Positions 1 through 11,460 of a stretch of 64,000 nt of DNA are shown piece by piece (position 1 is the first letter of the stretch; each line of letters opens with the position of its first letter). Source of the DNA: Simmondsia chinensis (Eukaryota; Streptophyta; Magnoliopsida; Caryophyllales; Simmondsiaceae); the NCBI GenBank assembly GCA_018398585.1, contig JAGTTD010000014.1:23001387-23065386 (forward strand). The letters are read 5' to 3'. The position numbers and the translations under genes were made by a program. Under the pieces are notes generated by a model, which had not been told where the DNA came from, ran no database searches, and was given only the letters and a program-made list of their open reading frames with translations.

Positions 1-207
1 TTCCCGGAATGGGAATATAACAAGCTAACGGCACGCAAGATAGGACTATTGGCGGTACTTGAGAAGATCAATGACAACACCTACCTTTTGCAGCTTCCAC
101 CCGGTATGACGACTTTTGATGTGTTCAAAATTAAGCACCTTGTTCCCTATTTTGGAGATGGATCCTTAGGAGAATTTGAGGGCGAATTCTCTCCAACTCG
201 GAGAGGA
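1..207 (+). pseudogene. Ty3/gypsy integrase C-terminal end (upstream element, cut by window edge)
   Basis: The + strand reads as the end of a gypsy polyprotein (EYNKLTARKIG, then VFKIKHLVPYFGDG), followed directly by an LTR starting at 208. The same stretch occurs at 55763-55855 plus 57586-57705, where a LINE interrupts it, so this is the matching part of a paralogous copy. It lacks the upstream domains only because the window starts here. The lineage has no chromodomain visible after the integrase. Confidence 0.8.
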
Positions 208-584
208 TGATGCAGCTTGTACTTAGCTTGGTCGAATACTTGGCGCGTATGAGTTGGCGGGTACTGATTGGCGGGATTGGATACTCAGGACGCGGTAGGA
301 CACAAGAGTTAGAATTTGATTAGCATTTAGCTTTATTTTTCAGATTTAAATTTTGAATTATCTTTTCGAATTTTATTCTCAGTCAAATAGCTCATCTGTA
401 TATACTAGAAGAAATCTAGGTTTTTCTCATTCAATTTTTTGTATTATATTTTCCCTAGTTTAGAGCCTCTTTTCTCGGGTTGTGAGAATCGAGCGTATTT
501 TCCTCTTGATTTTTAGTAAAATAAAAGGAAAAACTATTAAATCCTTGCCATTCCCAGAAAAATCCCACTTTACGCGTTGCATCA
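208..584 (+). repeat. 3' LTR of gypsy-3 paralog in PAP copy 1
   Basis: The 377-bp LTR begins TGATGCA and ends TGCATCA (short inverted ends inside TG...CA). It is followed by ACTAG at 585-589, the same 5-bp target duplication that flanks gypsy-3 at 50979-50983 and 58083-58087. It matches the LTR at 57706-58082 at equal length. This places PAP copy 1 downstream of the same ancestral insertion. Confidence 0.88.
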
Positions 585-2716
585 ACTAGGCTATCCTATA
601 TTTGTCTCAAATTTTAAGTGGCAGATGTGTGTTGTTGCTAGCTACATTGATGGCGATGCGAATGGTTGTGATGATTTAGTAGGCAAAAGGCATTATTGAC
701 ATAGTTTTTATTGAGACGTTGTTGTACTCCTTAAATATCCAAGTAATTCAAGTCCTAAAGGCACTCAATGCAAAGATAAATAATTGGAATATCAAAACAC
801 ATAAAGTAGGGACCACCTAATTATATTTGACTGTACTATTTTATGTTTGGACAGAGATTGTGGATTTTTTCTTTATGGATACAACTCCATTTCAAGACAA
901 GTATTTTGAAGAAAAAGATCACACTTATGACTGGAGTGGTGTGCTACCCCGAGAGCAATATCTTTCCAATCTCTTGAAGGTATAATATCTCAAACAGGTC
1001 ATAATATCTACAAAAAGATCTAAAAGAGTACAATGAATATTATGCATACAAGATGAGTAACATGATTTTTTGGAAATGGCAAAATAGGGTAACATATTTT
1101 GAAAAAAAGACTAAAAAAGATATTGACATTATCAATAGTTGCTATATCTTTCCAATTATCAAGTGATTTGCCACATCATCTTTCGATTGCTATTGCATCA
1201 TTTTTGTCACTTATAATGAAGTTGATTTCCTTTTTTGTTTTTCCCAAAATATAGTGCATATTTTTCTCCTTTTTTAAATATGTTACTCTTGTTGTATGTA
1301 TATTAAAATAAACAAATTTTAAGTATAATATATCTCCAAAGTATTTTTGCACCAAATTATATAATTCGTTATCTTAGAAAAATTTGCAAATGTACGTAAT
1401 AGGAAGTGGATGTAGCATTGAAGAAATCAACTGCCACATGGAAGATCGTTATAGGTCACCATACGATAAAGAGCGCAGGACACCACGGTAACACTGTGGA
1501 ACTCGTTAGAAGCCTTCTTCCTATCCTCAAGGTATATGTACTTGTGAGATTTATTACTAATTAAACATACTGTTTAACTTATCAGTTCGATAACTATTTA
1601 AGAAGTTAGTGAAAATTCACTACATAAAACCTAAGCACATTGTTTTATTTGTGGAATGACAACTTCTAGTGTGCATTTACTTGTTGAAACATCCTTTACT
1701 TTTTTTTATATTTTATTTTTCATATTTTCAAGTTTGAGCTTTTGTTTTTCATTTGAAAATTCTAATGAAAATGGTTTAAATATGTAATTCTCATTTTCTT
1801 GTTCATGTTAAAATTGCCTTTTCCATCCACGGCCCGACAATGAGGTGGATCGGTGTGGTGTGTTGGCATTTTCAAGGATCAAAATTGTAGGGACATACAA
1901 CGTCATTATTGTTGTGTCTTGGCATGTCGATGTTTTGGCCTTAGTAGATTTGGAGGATTGTTAAAAGAAGATCTTGACAATCTTCTATTCTTTTAGCTCA
2001 ACTCGTGATATTTTTATTGTGTTGTACTTGGTAAGGGTGCCACTGCTAAACAAACCAAAAAAGATCCCTCCAAATCGTCCTCTGATTGCTAGGACTTGCA
2101 TTCAACCTTTGGAAAACTAGTTTCTGCATTATTTTGTCCATTTAATCTTTTGGATATTATGAGTCTTATAGATTATGTCTTTCTTATAAATCCAACATTA
2201 TATTTAAACAGTGCATCAAATTTTAATTATAAAGAAAACCTATTATTGTAAATACACTCATGAGGCTCTCTTTGCACAGGCCAACAACGTGGATCTATAT
2301 ATTAATGGGCACGATCATTGCTTGGAGCACATTAGCAGCTCTGATAGGTAAATCAAATAGAAAACAAGTCATAAAATAGAATATAGGGTACTTTTTCAAA
2401 TTCATCTGTTTAATTCACTTAATTTTAACAATGCTAGTTAGTCTATATATACTTTTACAATTATAATGTTATCCAAAAATATTCATTTTATTATCTCATC
2501 CTAATTATGCCATAATTTAGTCCCAGGTACTTTAAAACCTACATGCGCTAATGTTCTCCAAATGGTGTAATTAGAAAAAAAAAAAAAAAAAAAAAGAAAT
2601 AGAGAAATTAGAGCAATGGAACAAAATAATGGGAATAAATATATCGTTTGGACAATGTTGAAATATTTAAAATACTTTAGTTACTATAAATTTACTCAAT
2701 TAAAAGTAGATGTACT

Positions 2717-2893
2717 TTTTTTTTGATAAATTGCCACAACGTCGCTAAGCAAACAGACCACTCGCTAGGCGAGGCCTGAGTCCAACCGTACCAAAACGGG
2801 GACCAAAAGCAGCTAACCAAAAACAAAAAATACAACCAACAGGAGCAAACGCTCGCCTCAAACACGACACCACAGACATCGAGTACAGACCAT
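2717..2893 (-). mobile_element. Short poly(A) retroposon with 15-bp target duplication
   Basis: The 177-bp insert starts with a T tract on the + strand (a poly(A) tail on the minus strand). It is flanked by identical direct repeats AAAAGTAGATGTACT at 2702-2716 and 2894-2908. The paralogous PAP intron at about 60205-60225 has the site once and no insert, which confirms insertion after the PAP duplication. The body resembles the tail segment at 22107-22385. I cannot tell whether it is a SINE or a truncated L1. Confidence 0.82.
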
Positions 2894-3032
2894 AAAAGTA
2901 GATGTACTAAATTGACATATTTAATGAGATGCATAATAGTAAAGCCTACATTACTGTATACGTTATTTACAACCGACATACGGAGTGTTAGGGATGTAAA
3001 TCTGCTGAGTCGTCTCGTAGTCCTAAGTGACC

Positions 3033-3400
3033 ACTTGTTCACTGAAAGAGCTAAATTTGAGCCTCAATCTCAATATAGTTTATGAACCTAAATGTGTACA
3101 ACCAAGCCAAATTCGAAGCTAGATGAGCTAAGCTCCATCCTAACCAAGCCTAAACGACTTCATATTTAGCCAAAAAGAGCCTAAAAAGGGCAAGCCTAGC
3201 TCGAAGCATGCCGAGTTGGGTTTAAGCTCAACCAAACCCGAATCAATGAAAGTCCAAGCTTTAGCCCAGAATTTTCAAACTCCACAAGCTTTGAGTCAAA
3301 CACAAGCTATGGCAAATGTTGACCGTACTAGCCTTGGCCTTGACAAGTTCAACTCAATTGGGCTCTACTAATTCACACCTCAACTAAGTGTCAAATAATA
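3033..3400. repeat. Degenerate MITE-like repeat in PAP intron (copy 1)
   Basis: The segment starts near TAGGGATGTAAAT and runs through text rich in GAGCC/AGCTC words to a terminus near ATTCACACCTCA. This resembles the hAT-like MITE defined with target duplications at 29501-29826. The equivalent copy lies at about 60305-60720 in PAP copy 2, so it predates the duplication. The exact ends are not resolved. Confidence 0.45.
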
Positions 3401-3645
3401 AGTAACAATAATTTTGTATTAAATGGTGCAGTTCACTTCAATTTTTCACGAGTGGAGGAGGATCAAAGGCATGGAGGGGAGATGTGAAGTGGTGGAACCC
3501 TGAGGAATTAAAACTTTACTACGATGGCCAAGGGTTTATGTCAGTCCAAATGACTCAAACCAAAATTCAAGTGCTTTTCTATGATGTGTTTGGTAATGTG
3601 GTGCACCATTGGAGTTCATCCAAAGAGCTCTACAAACCTGCCTAG

Positions 3646-4640
3646 GCAATCTTTAGATCGACCGATATAAATGGTTCAGGCTATTATTCGGTGTCCCTTA
3701 ATTTATTTTATCTGGGTTTTAATGGTATATATGTCAAACTTTTATTGATGTAGTATAAGGCTCCAATCTTGGAAGCTTGTGTAGAATGATGGAAACATTG
3801 GAGAGCTTGTACACGAGTATAAAATTTATTTATATTTATTAAAAAGTTGAGTATAATGTATTCATTATAAACTTTTAATTAACTTGTGTTTTAAAATGTG
3901 TTGTAGAAATATAGTTCATTAAACTGATATGTGTGTTGGAATTATTCCACAAAGTTAGCTTATATTGATTGCATCTATGTTTTCGCTTGTAAAACAAGTT
4001 AGATCTTGAATCGGTAAAACTCAATTTAATAAAGTGATCTTAAAGTATGAGTCTAGGTTTGTCTCAATTTATTGTATATAATAGTGTATTATATAAGTTG
4101 CATGTCAAATTAAAGATGTGCTTTGATGGAAAACCTGCATATTATTCTAAATCTAGGGTCGGTTCCTTTTCTCCTCTTAAAACCCTAGCTATAAAAGGCA
4201 AGTACGGGAAATAACTTGCCTCATTGGTGGTTATCTTAAAGAACTTTGTTTACACCCCAAACTCGAGGGAGTCGGGACAAAGTCGTTTAAGGATAAAAGG
4301 ACATGAGCTCTTCAAGTGGGGCCATGCTCGAGGCTTAAATGGCCTCTAAAAATAACGGTGTCTTGAATCCAACTGCATGAGAGGTTAAAAACCCTTAAAC
4401 TATTAATAGCTTTTCTAGATGGCTAAAAGGTTAAAAGGGGCTCTAGCTTGAGGGACTACCAAGAAGGCTGCAAGAAAAGCAGCTTCCAAGCTCAGGGCAA
4501 TAATCTGAAATGCATATGAAGGAACATAGACCTCAAGCATATCAAGAAGGAAGCAGATGGACATGAGGCATCTAAAGCATATCAAGAACGTAAGTACGGT
4601 AAATAACTTGCCGCATTCTGGTACTTTGCGCCAATTGAGA
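3646..4640. other. 3' flank of PAP copy 1, shared with copy 2
   Basis: No coding potential seen. The stretch parallels 60965-61850 downstream of PAP copy 2, including the segment with TATAAAAGGCAAGTACGG. The similarity fades at about 4560-4640 against 61780-61860, which is the approximate right border of the duplicated unit. Confidence 0.6.
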
Positions 4641-4689
4641 AATTGACTATACAACTTTAGATATGATTACCTGATCTTCTTTCTCGAGC

Positions 4690-5773
4690 TATGACAACTT
4701 GTAGGGGTTTGGATGCTCCTCCGTTTTCAACCTAGCTTCTGGACTACTTCCTCGAAGATGGCGTTCTCACAACTCGCGGAGTCAATGACTAGGCGGCACA
4801 ACCTTTCGGAAATCTTGCACGTCGTCTGGAAGATGTTATCAAGAAGCCAATCATCTCCTTCTGCTTCCTTAGGCATGAAGCCAACTTTCCTAACCACTAA
4901 TAAGTGACCCTCGTCACCTGCTACTTCCTCTTCGCCTAGTGACGCCAACTTGTCCCGAGCCTCCTCCGTTACTACCACGCCATTTTCAACAAACTCTAGA
5001 AAATCATCCCGAATCCCGGCTCTCACCCCTAATTGCCTCAAGAATCAGAAGCTCCGATAATTGGTCAAGCTCTTCGCATGCTCCACCCATGGTCTTCAAT
5101 CTCCGGAAATGGGTTGTGGAAACTCTCGTCCATATCTTCCTCTCTACCCCCTACCGGTGAGTTCTGAGGCTGAGACATCGGTGTTTGGTTGGGATCCACC
5201 CCCAATTGAACCAAACACGACTCGATTCGCTAGAATCTCTCTTCCAAATCCTCAAATCTCTTCTCAGTCTGACGTTGAAAATCTCACTTATAGACGTCTC
5301 CGACGGAGGCGTATCTCTATCGCCCATGAGCCATCTCAGAAACCATTCTAAGCTCTGGTATCAACTAATGCAGCGCGTAGACTGAAAATTAGGGAACGAG
5401 AAGGTTCAACAGCCTTCCCTTAATTCTTATTACTAAAATAATAAAGAGCAAGAGGAAAATAAAATATATTCTAATTCTAACACCCGAGAAAAGAAGAACT
5501 AACAACTCATGAAAAGTAATCCAGAAAATTGAGTGCTTAAAACCCTAGATCTCCTCTTGCTTAGATAGATGAACTATTTAACCTAGAATAAAAGACTAAA
5601 GAGATAAATCTAAAGATAAATAATAAAAACTACTCATCTGCTCATATAAATAATAAAACCTACTCATCTAACTAAACTTTCCTAATTAAGGTGAAATTCT
5701 CTCTTCTCCCGGCTAATACACCTCCCTTCTCGCCATCTCAAGCAACTTGCCAATACCACCCACCAAACTATCA
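4690..5773 (-). mobile_element. Internally deleted gypsy element, minus strand, 5' LTR plus gag start and protease
   Basis: On the minus strand an LTR-like stretch (about 5374-5773, TG...CA) is followed by a primer-binding-site-like segment complementary to initiator Met tRNA (about 5355-5370). Next comes a gag-like region similar to gypsy-3 at 51600-51830. At 4727-5041 there is a protease-like segment with the modified motif VIDSASCEN, in which the usual DSGS is DSAS. The gag middle, reverse transcriptase and integrase are missing, so this is a deleted remnant related to gypsy-3. Its right LTR end abuts the hAT-like nest. Confidence 0.65.
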
Positions 5774-5801
5774 GCTAGAGGTGTTCAATGGATGGGTTGG
5801 G

Positions 5802-6118
5802 TGTCCTGTACTTAGCTAGATATGCAATATACTTGTACTTTCTTGTATTTTTAAAGTGATGGTTAGGAGTGGTTAGGAGGTTAATGCGTTGTTAAGCTTT
5901 ATGTTTTGTAATTAGGTATTAATACTGATTCATTGTACTGATTTTGGTATCCAACTAATAAAGAATCATATCTTCTCTCTTCTACTTTCCCAATTCTGCT
6001 CTTTCTCTCTCCTCCCCTTCTTCTCTTCCTCTCTTCTCTCTCTATTATCTCGATCTCCATGGCTGTTCTCAGCCTTCATCTTCTTCTTCTCATCCATTAA
6101 ATAGGTTAAACCCTGACA
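5802..6118 (+). repeat. 5' LTR of gypsy-1
   Basis: TGTCCTGTACTTAGC...AACCCTGACA, 317 bp, with a CT-rich stretch near 5975-6050. It is directly followed by the primer-binding site. Confidence 0.92.
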
Positions 6119-6120
6119 AT

Positions 6121-6132
6121 TGGTATCAGAGC
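6121..6132 (+). promoter_or_regulatory. Primer-binding site of gypsy-1 (tRNA-iMet)
   Basis: TGGTATCAGAGC is complementary to the 3' end of plant initiator methionine tRNA, the usual primer of plant gypsy elements. It starts 2 nt after the 5' LTR. Confidence 0.85.
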
Positions 6133-6379
6133 TCGATCTTAAGCAAAAATCCTTAACAAATATGAGCGTGAACCGAGCTACACACTGGCTAGAGGTAAAA
6201 GAAGACCTACCATGGTGGAAATTGAAAGTCAGGTACAAGGCCTCGTGCAACAGATGGCGGAATCATAACAGAGGTCTAAAGTTCGTCACCAACAGCTTAT
6301 CGAGGTCATGCATCAGAATAATTCGCAGATGCTCACCCTAATGCAAAACAACTCACAGATGTTAACCCTAATTTAGCAA

Positions 6380-7159
6380 TTGGTGGCTAATACATCACAT
6401 GCAGTGAATTCGACGAAGGATCTAGAGGTAGAAGTTCATGTACCAGAGTCCAGAGCTCACACAGGGCAAATGAATGCCCGGAAACCCCCAATTTTGGGTG
6501 CGTGCCCTGAAACAAGTGGCAACAGTAATTTCGAAGGTTCTTATGGAGGCAACAACTCCCAGTCAAAGCCCAAGATGGATTTCCCTATCTTTTCTGAAGC
6601 CAACCCCAGAAGTTGGGTTAGGCGCTGCCAAAGATACTTCAACTTCTACCGTGTTACAGATGATCAGAAGTTGGGAATGGCAGCAACGTACTTAGATGAT
6701 AAAACTGATCTCTGGTTAGATGGGTTGATAGCGGATAAAGGTAGCATTGGATGGCAAGAGTTCTATGAAGAGCTCTACGCGTAGTTTGAGGATCACAGTG
6801 AAACTGACATTGTTAGCCAGTTCAACAAGTTGAAGCAGACCTGCTTGATTATTGAGTACCAGGAACGCTTTGAGGAACTGAGGTCACATATTTTAGCTAC
6901 TAATAGCTCCTTCAGTGAGGGCTATTTTCTTTCATCATACATTACTGGCCTTGACAAAGAGATTCAACCATTAGTCAAGGCTCTCCAACCTAACTCTCTG
7001 TCAGAAGCATTTACTAAAGCCCGCTTACTCTCTCAATCCTCAGAAAACATTCTACAAAAAGCCAAGAACCTCCTTAGGACCAATACAACCCCTACATCAA
7101 CCATATCCAATGTCTCCCAAAAATATGGCCAGTCAGGCAATAGGTCTACCCAGAACTAG
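6380..7159 (+). pseudogene. gypsy-1 gag
   Basis: The retrotransposon capsid region reads with a stop (TAG at 6782-6784) and continues from 6785. Typical gag words are MDFPIFSEANPRSWVRRCQRYF, found at about 6574-6640 in slightly changed form, and the later SYITGLDKEIQ. A recognisable zinc knuckle is largely decayed in the stretch around 7180-7260. It would package element RNA in cytoplasmic particles, but the nonsense codon makes it inactive. Confidence 0.8.
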
Positions 7160-7269
7160 GCCAGGCAATTATCTCCCAGAAACCCAGGCTTATGCTATAA
7201 ATTCAATAAGCGGTACTACCCAGGGCATCGATGTGATAATCAGACCCTGCACACCTTGAGGCAGCTGAG

Positions 7270-7908
7270 CTACTTAACCCAGGACCTGACTCGGAACATT
7301 CTTCAGTGACAGAAACTGAAGAGGAGCAGATTGTAGACGCTTGTGATGAAGGCGCTGAAGAAATTTTTGTCCATGCCCTCATAGGGAATTCCTCTTCCAA
7401 CACCATTAAAATCCTAGGCCATCTGCATAAAAGGTCAGTCATTATATTGATTGATAGTGGGAGCACTCACAGTTTCTTGGATCCGAGGATGGCTAGGGAA
7501 GCAGGATTTACCGTGGAGGATGCTACTCCATTGGGTGTCACAATAGCTAATGGGCAGACAATGTTGAGCAAATAGCAGTGCCTGGCTAATTGGTAGATGC
7601 AGGGCAACAATTTCTCGTACCGAATTAGATTGATGAAGATTGGAGGTTGTGACATGCTGCTTGGGGTTGACTAGATGAAGCAATTCAGCCCTGTATCACT
7701 GGATTTTAACCAACTTAAGATCAGTTTCAGCAAGGACGGCAAAGTAGTTGAGTTGACTGGTATAAAGGAGAGTGGCACGCTGAAACTCCTCATTGGCCAG
7801 AAGTTGCAAGGAATCTGCCAGAAGGAGGAGTACTTCGTAGCTACCCTATTGTTGGTGCAAGGCAAGGAAGCTCATGAGGTAAATATGTTGGGAAAAGCAT
7901 ATAAATTT
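7270..7908 (+). pseudogene. gypsy-1 protease region
   Basis: The retropepsin motif LIDSGSTHSFLD lies at about 7447-7482, with the acidic stretch EEEQIVDACDEGAEE before it. The region continues through ORF pieces (7306-7575, 7675-7914) separated by stops at 7573 and 7672. A foreign insertion then breaks the polyprotein. Confidence 0.8.
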
Positions 7909-10085
7909 TGTTGAAAAATAAACTCTGATGCCGACTATTGGGTTCACAGTTCTCAACTATGGTCACAACAATAGGCACCTATTAGAACACTTAGAGTAGG
8001 AGACTCTTCTCTCTACCTAAGCCCCGGGTTGGAGAGTCATGCTTCGTGACATTTCACGTGCGAGAGTTCCCGGGAATAGGTTTGTCTCTATAAACCTTTT
8101 GCCCTAATACCGGTTGTTGGGATGAATTTCATAAATTCTCCCTAAAGATTACACAGCGGAACAGGTTTAGAATTCATAACTCTAAACCTAGGGTTGATTT
8201 AAAATTCTTAATTTTAAATCTACTGACTTAAATTCATAATTTAAATCATCAAATCTAAATTCTTAATTTAGATTTACAAGCCTTTTACTCCAATACATTC
8301 ATAACAATATAAAAACTTAAACAGGTATAATAACGAATACTGTAAATAAATAGAAAAGCGAAACTGAATAAATAAAGAAGAACATACCTGGTATTACTCC
8401 AATAAAAAGAATAACCAGAAAGAGAATAATATTCTTCAAAACCGAGACCCCGAGACCTTCTACGCAATAACCTCGAACTGCCCGGAGGGTGGGCTCCGAA
8501 AAATGTTAAATTGAATCTCCGAAACAATTTCAGAAACCCTAAAGAATTATTTTGAACTCGAATGCCAAACCTAGGAATAAAACCTTCTATTTATAGAAAA
8601 ATTCCGTAGCGAGAAAATATAATTAAAATAGAAAAAAGATTCGCAGTTTAAAACAAAACGCAGTACATTGATCCAAAACTAGCTAAAACGATGCGTTTGG
8701 AATACTGTGCATGCGTCTTTAGCCCTGTCACCATGTTCCACGTGGCACGCGGTGATTGGTCCGCGCCGAATGGCACGGATAGCCATCCGCTCACGTGTCG
8801 CGCGCTGGTTGGCTGTTACACGTGCACACGGATCGAACCTGTTTAAAACGCGATTTTCCCTTTTTTTTTGTTTTTCTTTGTTTCTCACATGTAAAAATTC
8901 ATCTTATGAATTTTAAATTTTTTAAAAATTATTTTATTTTATAATTTTTAATATTTATTCATCTCATGAATAATGTTTGGCAAAATTAATTTACCCATCA
9001 TATGGACAAATAATTCATCTCATGAATTCTTTAATATTTTTCTAATGGCAATAAATACAGAGGCTTGCGTAGGGACCTCGGGGACAATTTAAATCTTGCT
9101 CCAAATGGGTTAAATTAAATCATCTCATGATATTAATTTAATTACCATTTAATGAGACTTAATTCCACTAAATAAATCTCACTGCCCTCCAGACTTAAAT
9201 TATTTATTCGATATCTCCCTAATATATTGTATTGATGAAAACAACCCCTCCACTAGATGTCCATGACAAAGGATAAACATAACTACTACCATTATCCTTC
9301 TCACAGCTTCTCCATTAGTTACCGACTCGCCCTTCACTGAATAATTCATTTGTACTTGAACATATTCACAGTATAAATTCCAAATGTCAAACACTTGGAA
9401 TACTTTGGCCAAAGTTTCCGAACTATTCAAACATTTGCGAATCAACTAAGGGGACATCTGTATCTCATAAAAGAATGTATATTCCCTATTGAATACCCTG
9501 ATCCTTGTCGCACCTCACGCCGCTACCCAGTGTACGTGGGATTTCAGTCATTCGTTTTAGACCTTACTTATAGTACACCAAAGTAACTAACGCTCCATGC
9601 ACAAGTCCAGAATACCCTCAGGATTTAGAGTCGTCGTTTAAACAGTACAATGCGAATCACTCATATCCGATAGTAGCCTAGAAATAAGTAACCCACATGG
9701 TCCAACTCAGTGTGTCAAACACACTAACTTAACACTTTTGGATCTCCATCCACATGACCAAGACAAGCCATCTAAAGTGTCTCGTTATAGTCTTAACATA
9801 TAAGTGGTCCAAACTTGTCTTCAACTACGGGTCTTTCAAACAACAATCCATATCATTTGTTCCAAGTCTATATGTGGCTTAGTCTCATAAACCACTTAGA
9901 ACAAACTTAAATTGCAATCTGAGGACTACACCCATCTCATGGATGCCTCTCGAAAGAAAATCACATGCAGTATAAATGCTCAAATACACAAATTTAACTA
10001 GAAAATGACTGAAACTTCAATTTTATTTATTAATTAAAATAATATATCCAGAATAAATCTGAATTTCAGGACACTATTCCTAACA
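7909..10085 (-). mobile_element. Long-LTR retrotransposon fragment inserted in gypsy-1 pol
   Basis: This piece interrupts gypsy-1 between protease and reverse transcriptase and has no coding capacity. On the minus strand a segment at 8115-10085 starts TGTTAGGAATAG and ends CCCAACA. It is followed by a degenerate primer-site-like ACCGGTATTAG. I therefore read it as one roughly 1.97-kb LTR plus about 200 bp of internal sequence (7909-8114). No 5-bp target duplication is visible, so one end is probably truncated. A copia-like origin is likely but unproven. Confidence 0.5.
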
Positions 10086-10089
10086 AAAT

Positions 10090-11460
10090 AACTCACCCAC
10101 TCCTTTGCTCATTCAATTATTGTTAGATGAGTACAGTGATGTATTTCTTGAACCCAAGTCATTGTCACCCCCTAGTTCTCATGACCACCACATACCACTA
10201 AAGCCTGATGCTAAGCCAGTTAACATTAGGCCATGTAGGTCTCATTACCTACAGAAAGATGAAATAGAAAGGCAGGTGAAGGAAATGTTGGAAGCCTTAA
10301 TTATACAGCCTAGCAGTTCTCCATTTGCATCCCCTGTATTGCTGGTAAAGAAAAAAGATGGGACCATGAGGTTCTGTGTGGATTATAGAGAACTCAATGG
10401 TAGCACCATCAAGAATAAATTTCCTATTCCTCATATAGATGACTCCCTAGATGAGCTTCAAGGGGCATCAATTTTCTCCAAACTAGATCTCAGATCTGGT
10501 TATTTCCAAGTGAGAGTTCATGAGTCAGATATACACAAAACTACGTTTAGGACCCATCATGGTCATTTGGAGTTTAGGGTCATGCCTAATGCCCCAGCAA
10601 CTTTTCAATCCTTCATGAATGATGTCTTTGGGCCCTATCTGAGAAAATATGTCTTAGTATTCTTTGATGACATTCTAGTTTATAGTACTTCCCTTGAGTC
10701 TCATGTTGAACGCTTAAGAATAGTGCTTCAGCAGCTCAGGAAGCATAAACTCTTTGCAAAACAGTCAAAATGTAGCTTTGCTTAGTCCCAAATCGAGTAC
10801 TTGGGTCACATTATCTCTGCCTCTGGTGTAGCTACAGATCACACTAAGGTAGAAGCTATGACTTCTTGGCCCACTCCTCGAAATGTTAAAGAGTTGAGGT
10901 CCTTTTTGGGTCTCACTGGGTATTACCGAAAGTTCGCAAGGAATTATGGTCGTATAGCTAAGCCATTGACTGACCAAATCAAAAAGAGTGGGTTCAGATG
11001 GACAAAAGAAGCAGAATCAGCATTTCAAAGCCTAAAGGTTGCCATGACAGCAGCCCTAGTCCTAGCCTTACCAGATTTTTCATTGCCTTTTGTCCTTAAG
11101 ACAAATGCAAGTAACAAGGGGATGGGGCAGTCCTTATGCAGCAAGGGAGGCCTCTTGCCTTCTTGAGTAAAGCTATTGGCCCTACGAATGTAGGGCTGTC
11201 AGCTTATGAGAAAGAATTCATGGCCATTCTCTTAGCTGTCTCCAAATGGACGCATTACCTTGAGTTAGGCCGTTTTGTTATAAAGATAGATCAGCAGGCT
11301 TTAAAGCATTTGTTGGAGCAGTGAATAACTACAGCTATCCAAAGAAAAGGCATGTCTAAACTTTTGGGTTTAGATTACACCATCCTTTACAAAAAGGAAA
11401 AGGAAAACAAGGAAGCTGATGCCTTATCAAGAAGATTTTCAGACTCATGTTTGGCCGTTG
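10090..11460 (+). pseudogene. gypsy-1 reverse transcriptase and RNase H
   Basis: Reverse transcriptase motifs are visible in order: VDYRELN at about 10380, [12 protein letters not shown] at about 10474-10509, and the catalytic FFDDILVYS at about 10661-10687 (FFDD in place of YxDD). The connection reads [12 protein letters not shown] at about 10901. RNase H-like sequence follows ([20 protein letters not shown]) and ends near ADALSRRF at 11417-11440. Stops occur at 10783, 11164 and 11322 with a frameshift near 11136, so it is inactive. Confidence 0.9.

Larger units (their letters stand above)
855..3645 (+). pseudogene. PAP: Purple acid phosphatase, last four exons (copy 1, 5' part outside window)
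   Basis: Four exons of a low-molecular-weight (PAP3/8/17-type) metallophosphatase are visible at 855-979, 1403-1531, 2280-2347 and 3432-3645, each with GT-AG borders and matching phases. They encode [21 protein letters not shown] (metal motif IV), [12 protein letters not shown] (motif V) and the C-terminus ending ELYKPA before TAG at 3643-3645. All reading frames are open, so this could be the end of a working gene whose 5' exons lie left of the window. It is marked partial because only the C-terminal half is here. Compared with copy 2 (58395-60964) there are a few residue changes, such as FYDVFG here against FFDVFV there. The 3' LTR at 208-584 sits in the preceding intron. Confidence 0.85.
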
